From positions 682,001 to 746,000 of the forward strand of contig NZ_AP028142.1 in assembly GCF_030297675.1 (NCBI RefSeq): 64,000 bases of DNA. Direction: 5' to 3'. The notes beneath the pieces are model-generated. The model ran no database searches. It was given only the letters and a program-made list of their open reading frames with translations, and was not told the origin of the DNA. Numbering within the stretch: the stretch's first letter is position 1; every line of letters begins with the position of its first letter. Source of the DNA: Polynucleobacter sp. HIN11 (GTDB taxonomy: Bacteria; Pseudomonadota; Gammaproteobacteria; Burkholderiales; Burkholderiaceae). The position numbers and the translations under genes are program-made. This document shows, piece by piece, positions 63,800 to 64,000 of this stretch.

Positions 63800-64000
63800 A
63801 TGAACATTCGTTTGATTCCCGGAATTCTGATCATGGCAGTAGGCCTATCAGCCTGCGGAACCCCAGAGAGTGGCTTTCGGGTGGTTCAACGTTCCGACGG
63901 CATGATTGGTGTGCAGGCTGTGAAGGGCGCTAAAGAGATCGAGGCACAAGAGCTGGCAACTAAAGAGTGTAAAAAGAATGGAAAATCCGTCGCCCGTATT
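63800..64000 (+). CDS. small exported lipoprotein (partial, 3' end off the edge)
   Basis: An ATG-started frame with no stop to the window end (67 codons). A lipoprotein signal ends at the lipobox GLSAC with Cys19. The mature part begins GTPESGFRVVQRSDG and contains a later Cys (KECKK). No family recognised. It is divergent from the PcaC-like gene with 45 bases between. Confidence 0.6.
   Translation, partial: MNIRLIPGILIMAVGLSACGTPESGFRVVQRSDGMIGVQAVKGAKEIEAQELATKECKKNGKSVARI

Overview
This window looks like chromosomal DNA of a small-genome betaproteobacterium of the order Burkholderiales, most likely a Polynucleobacter-type freshwater planktonic bacterium. This is inferred from the gene order infC-rpmI-rplT-pheS-pheT-ihfA-merR-tRNA-Pro, from a 2-oxoglutarate dehydrogenase operon whose leader resembles the Burkholderiales sucA RNA motif, from protein family types throughout, from very tight gene packing (many 1-4 base overlaps, convergent genes overlapping at their ends) and from frequent GTG/TTG starts. 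There is no insertion sequence, prophage, rRNA operon or CRISPR array.

Layout. 1-7.2 kb: an SbtA-type permease running off the left edge, divergent from a czcCBA-like heavy-metal efflux operon that ends in a PII-like gene. 7.2-10.2 kb (minus strand): histidine phosphatase, FAD-linked 2-hydroxyacid dehydrogenase, DUF2069 membrane protein, WrbA. 10.2-13.4 kb: YihY, chorismate synthase, MFS permease. 13.4-20.4 kb: ETF-quinone oxidoreductase (minus), then 3-oxoacid CoA-transferase scoAB, a fused cation-diffusion-facilitator/alpha-beta hydrolase protein, and a RelA with a degenerate hydrolase domain. 20.4-28.9 kb: tRNA-Val, thrS, infC (AUC start), rpmI, rplT, pheST, ihfA, MerR regulator, tRNA-Pro, a VOC protein and a thioesterase. 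28.9-30.5 kb: about 280 bp of roughly 18% G+C DNA in front of an H-NS gene, then a convergent HTH/receiver-like regulator. 30.5-37.2 kb: sucA-sucB-lpdA and zapE. 37.2-54.7 kb: housekeeping genes (PHP phosphatase, trpS, dapA, bamC, ribosomal oxygenase, SlyD-type PPIase, cysE, trmJ, suhB, lpxH, ppiB, cysS, DNA glycosylase, accA, tilS, lysC, tRNA-Ser). 54.7-64 kb: a looser region of small, mostly poorly characterised genes, including DUF2256, NAD-dependent isocitrate dehydrogenase, a RutE-type reductase, an apparently independent small RNA, a PIN-domain protein paired with a Trp-rich protein, a DUF3445 haem protein, a BLUF blue-light sensor and several lipoproteins.

Functional themes are respiratory catabolism of organic acids (ETF-QO, CoA transferase, ODH complex, isocitrate dehydrogenase), translation, envelope assembly and metal homeostasis. 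The items most worth a second look are: the unannotated structured RNA at about 58.87-59.02 kb with its own promoter and terminator; the CDF-hydrolase fusion; the PII-like gene in the efflux operon facing an SbtA homologue; the sucA leader RNA; a 28-bp near-perfect palindrome in front of an Ala/Pro-repeat lipoprotein; and a recurring pattern of -10-like hexamers 5-7 bases before start codons that suggests leaderless mRNAs.
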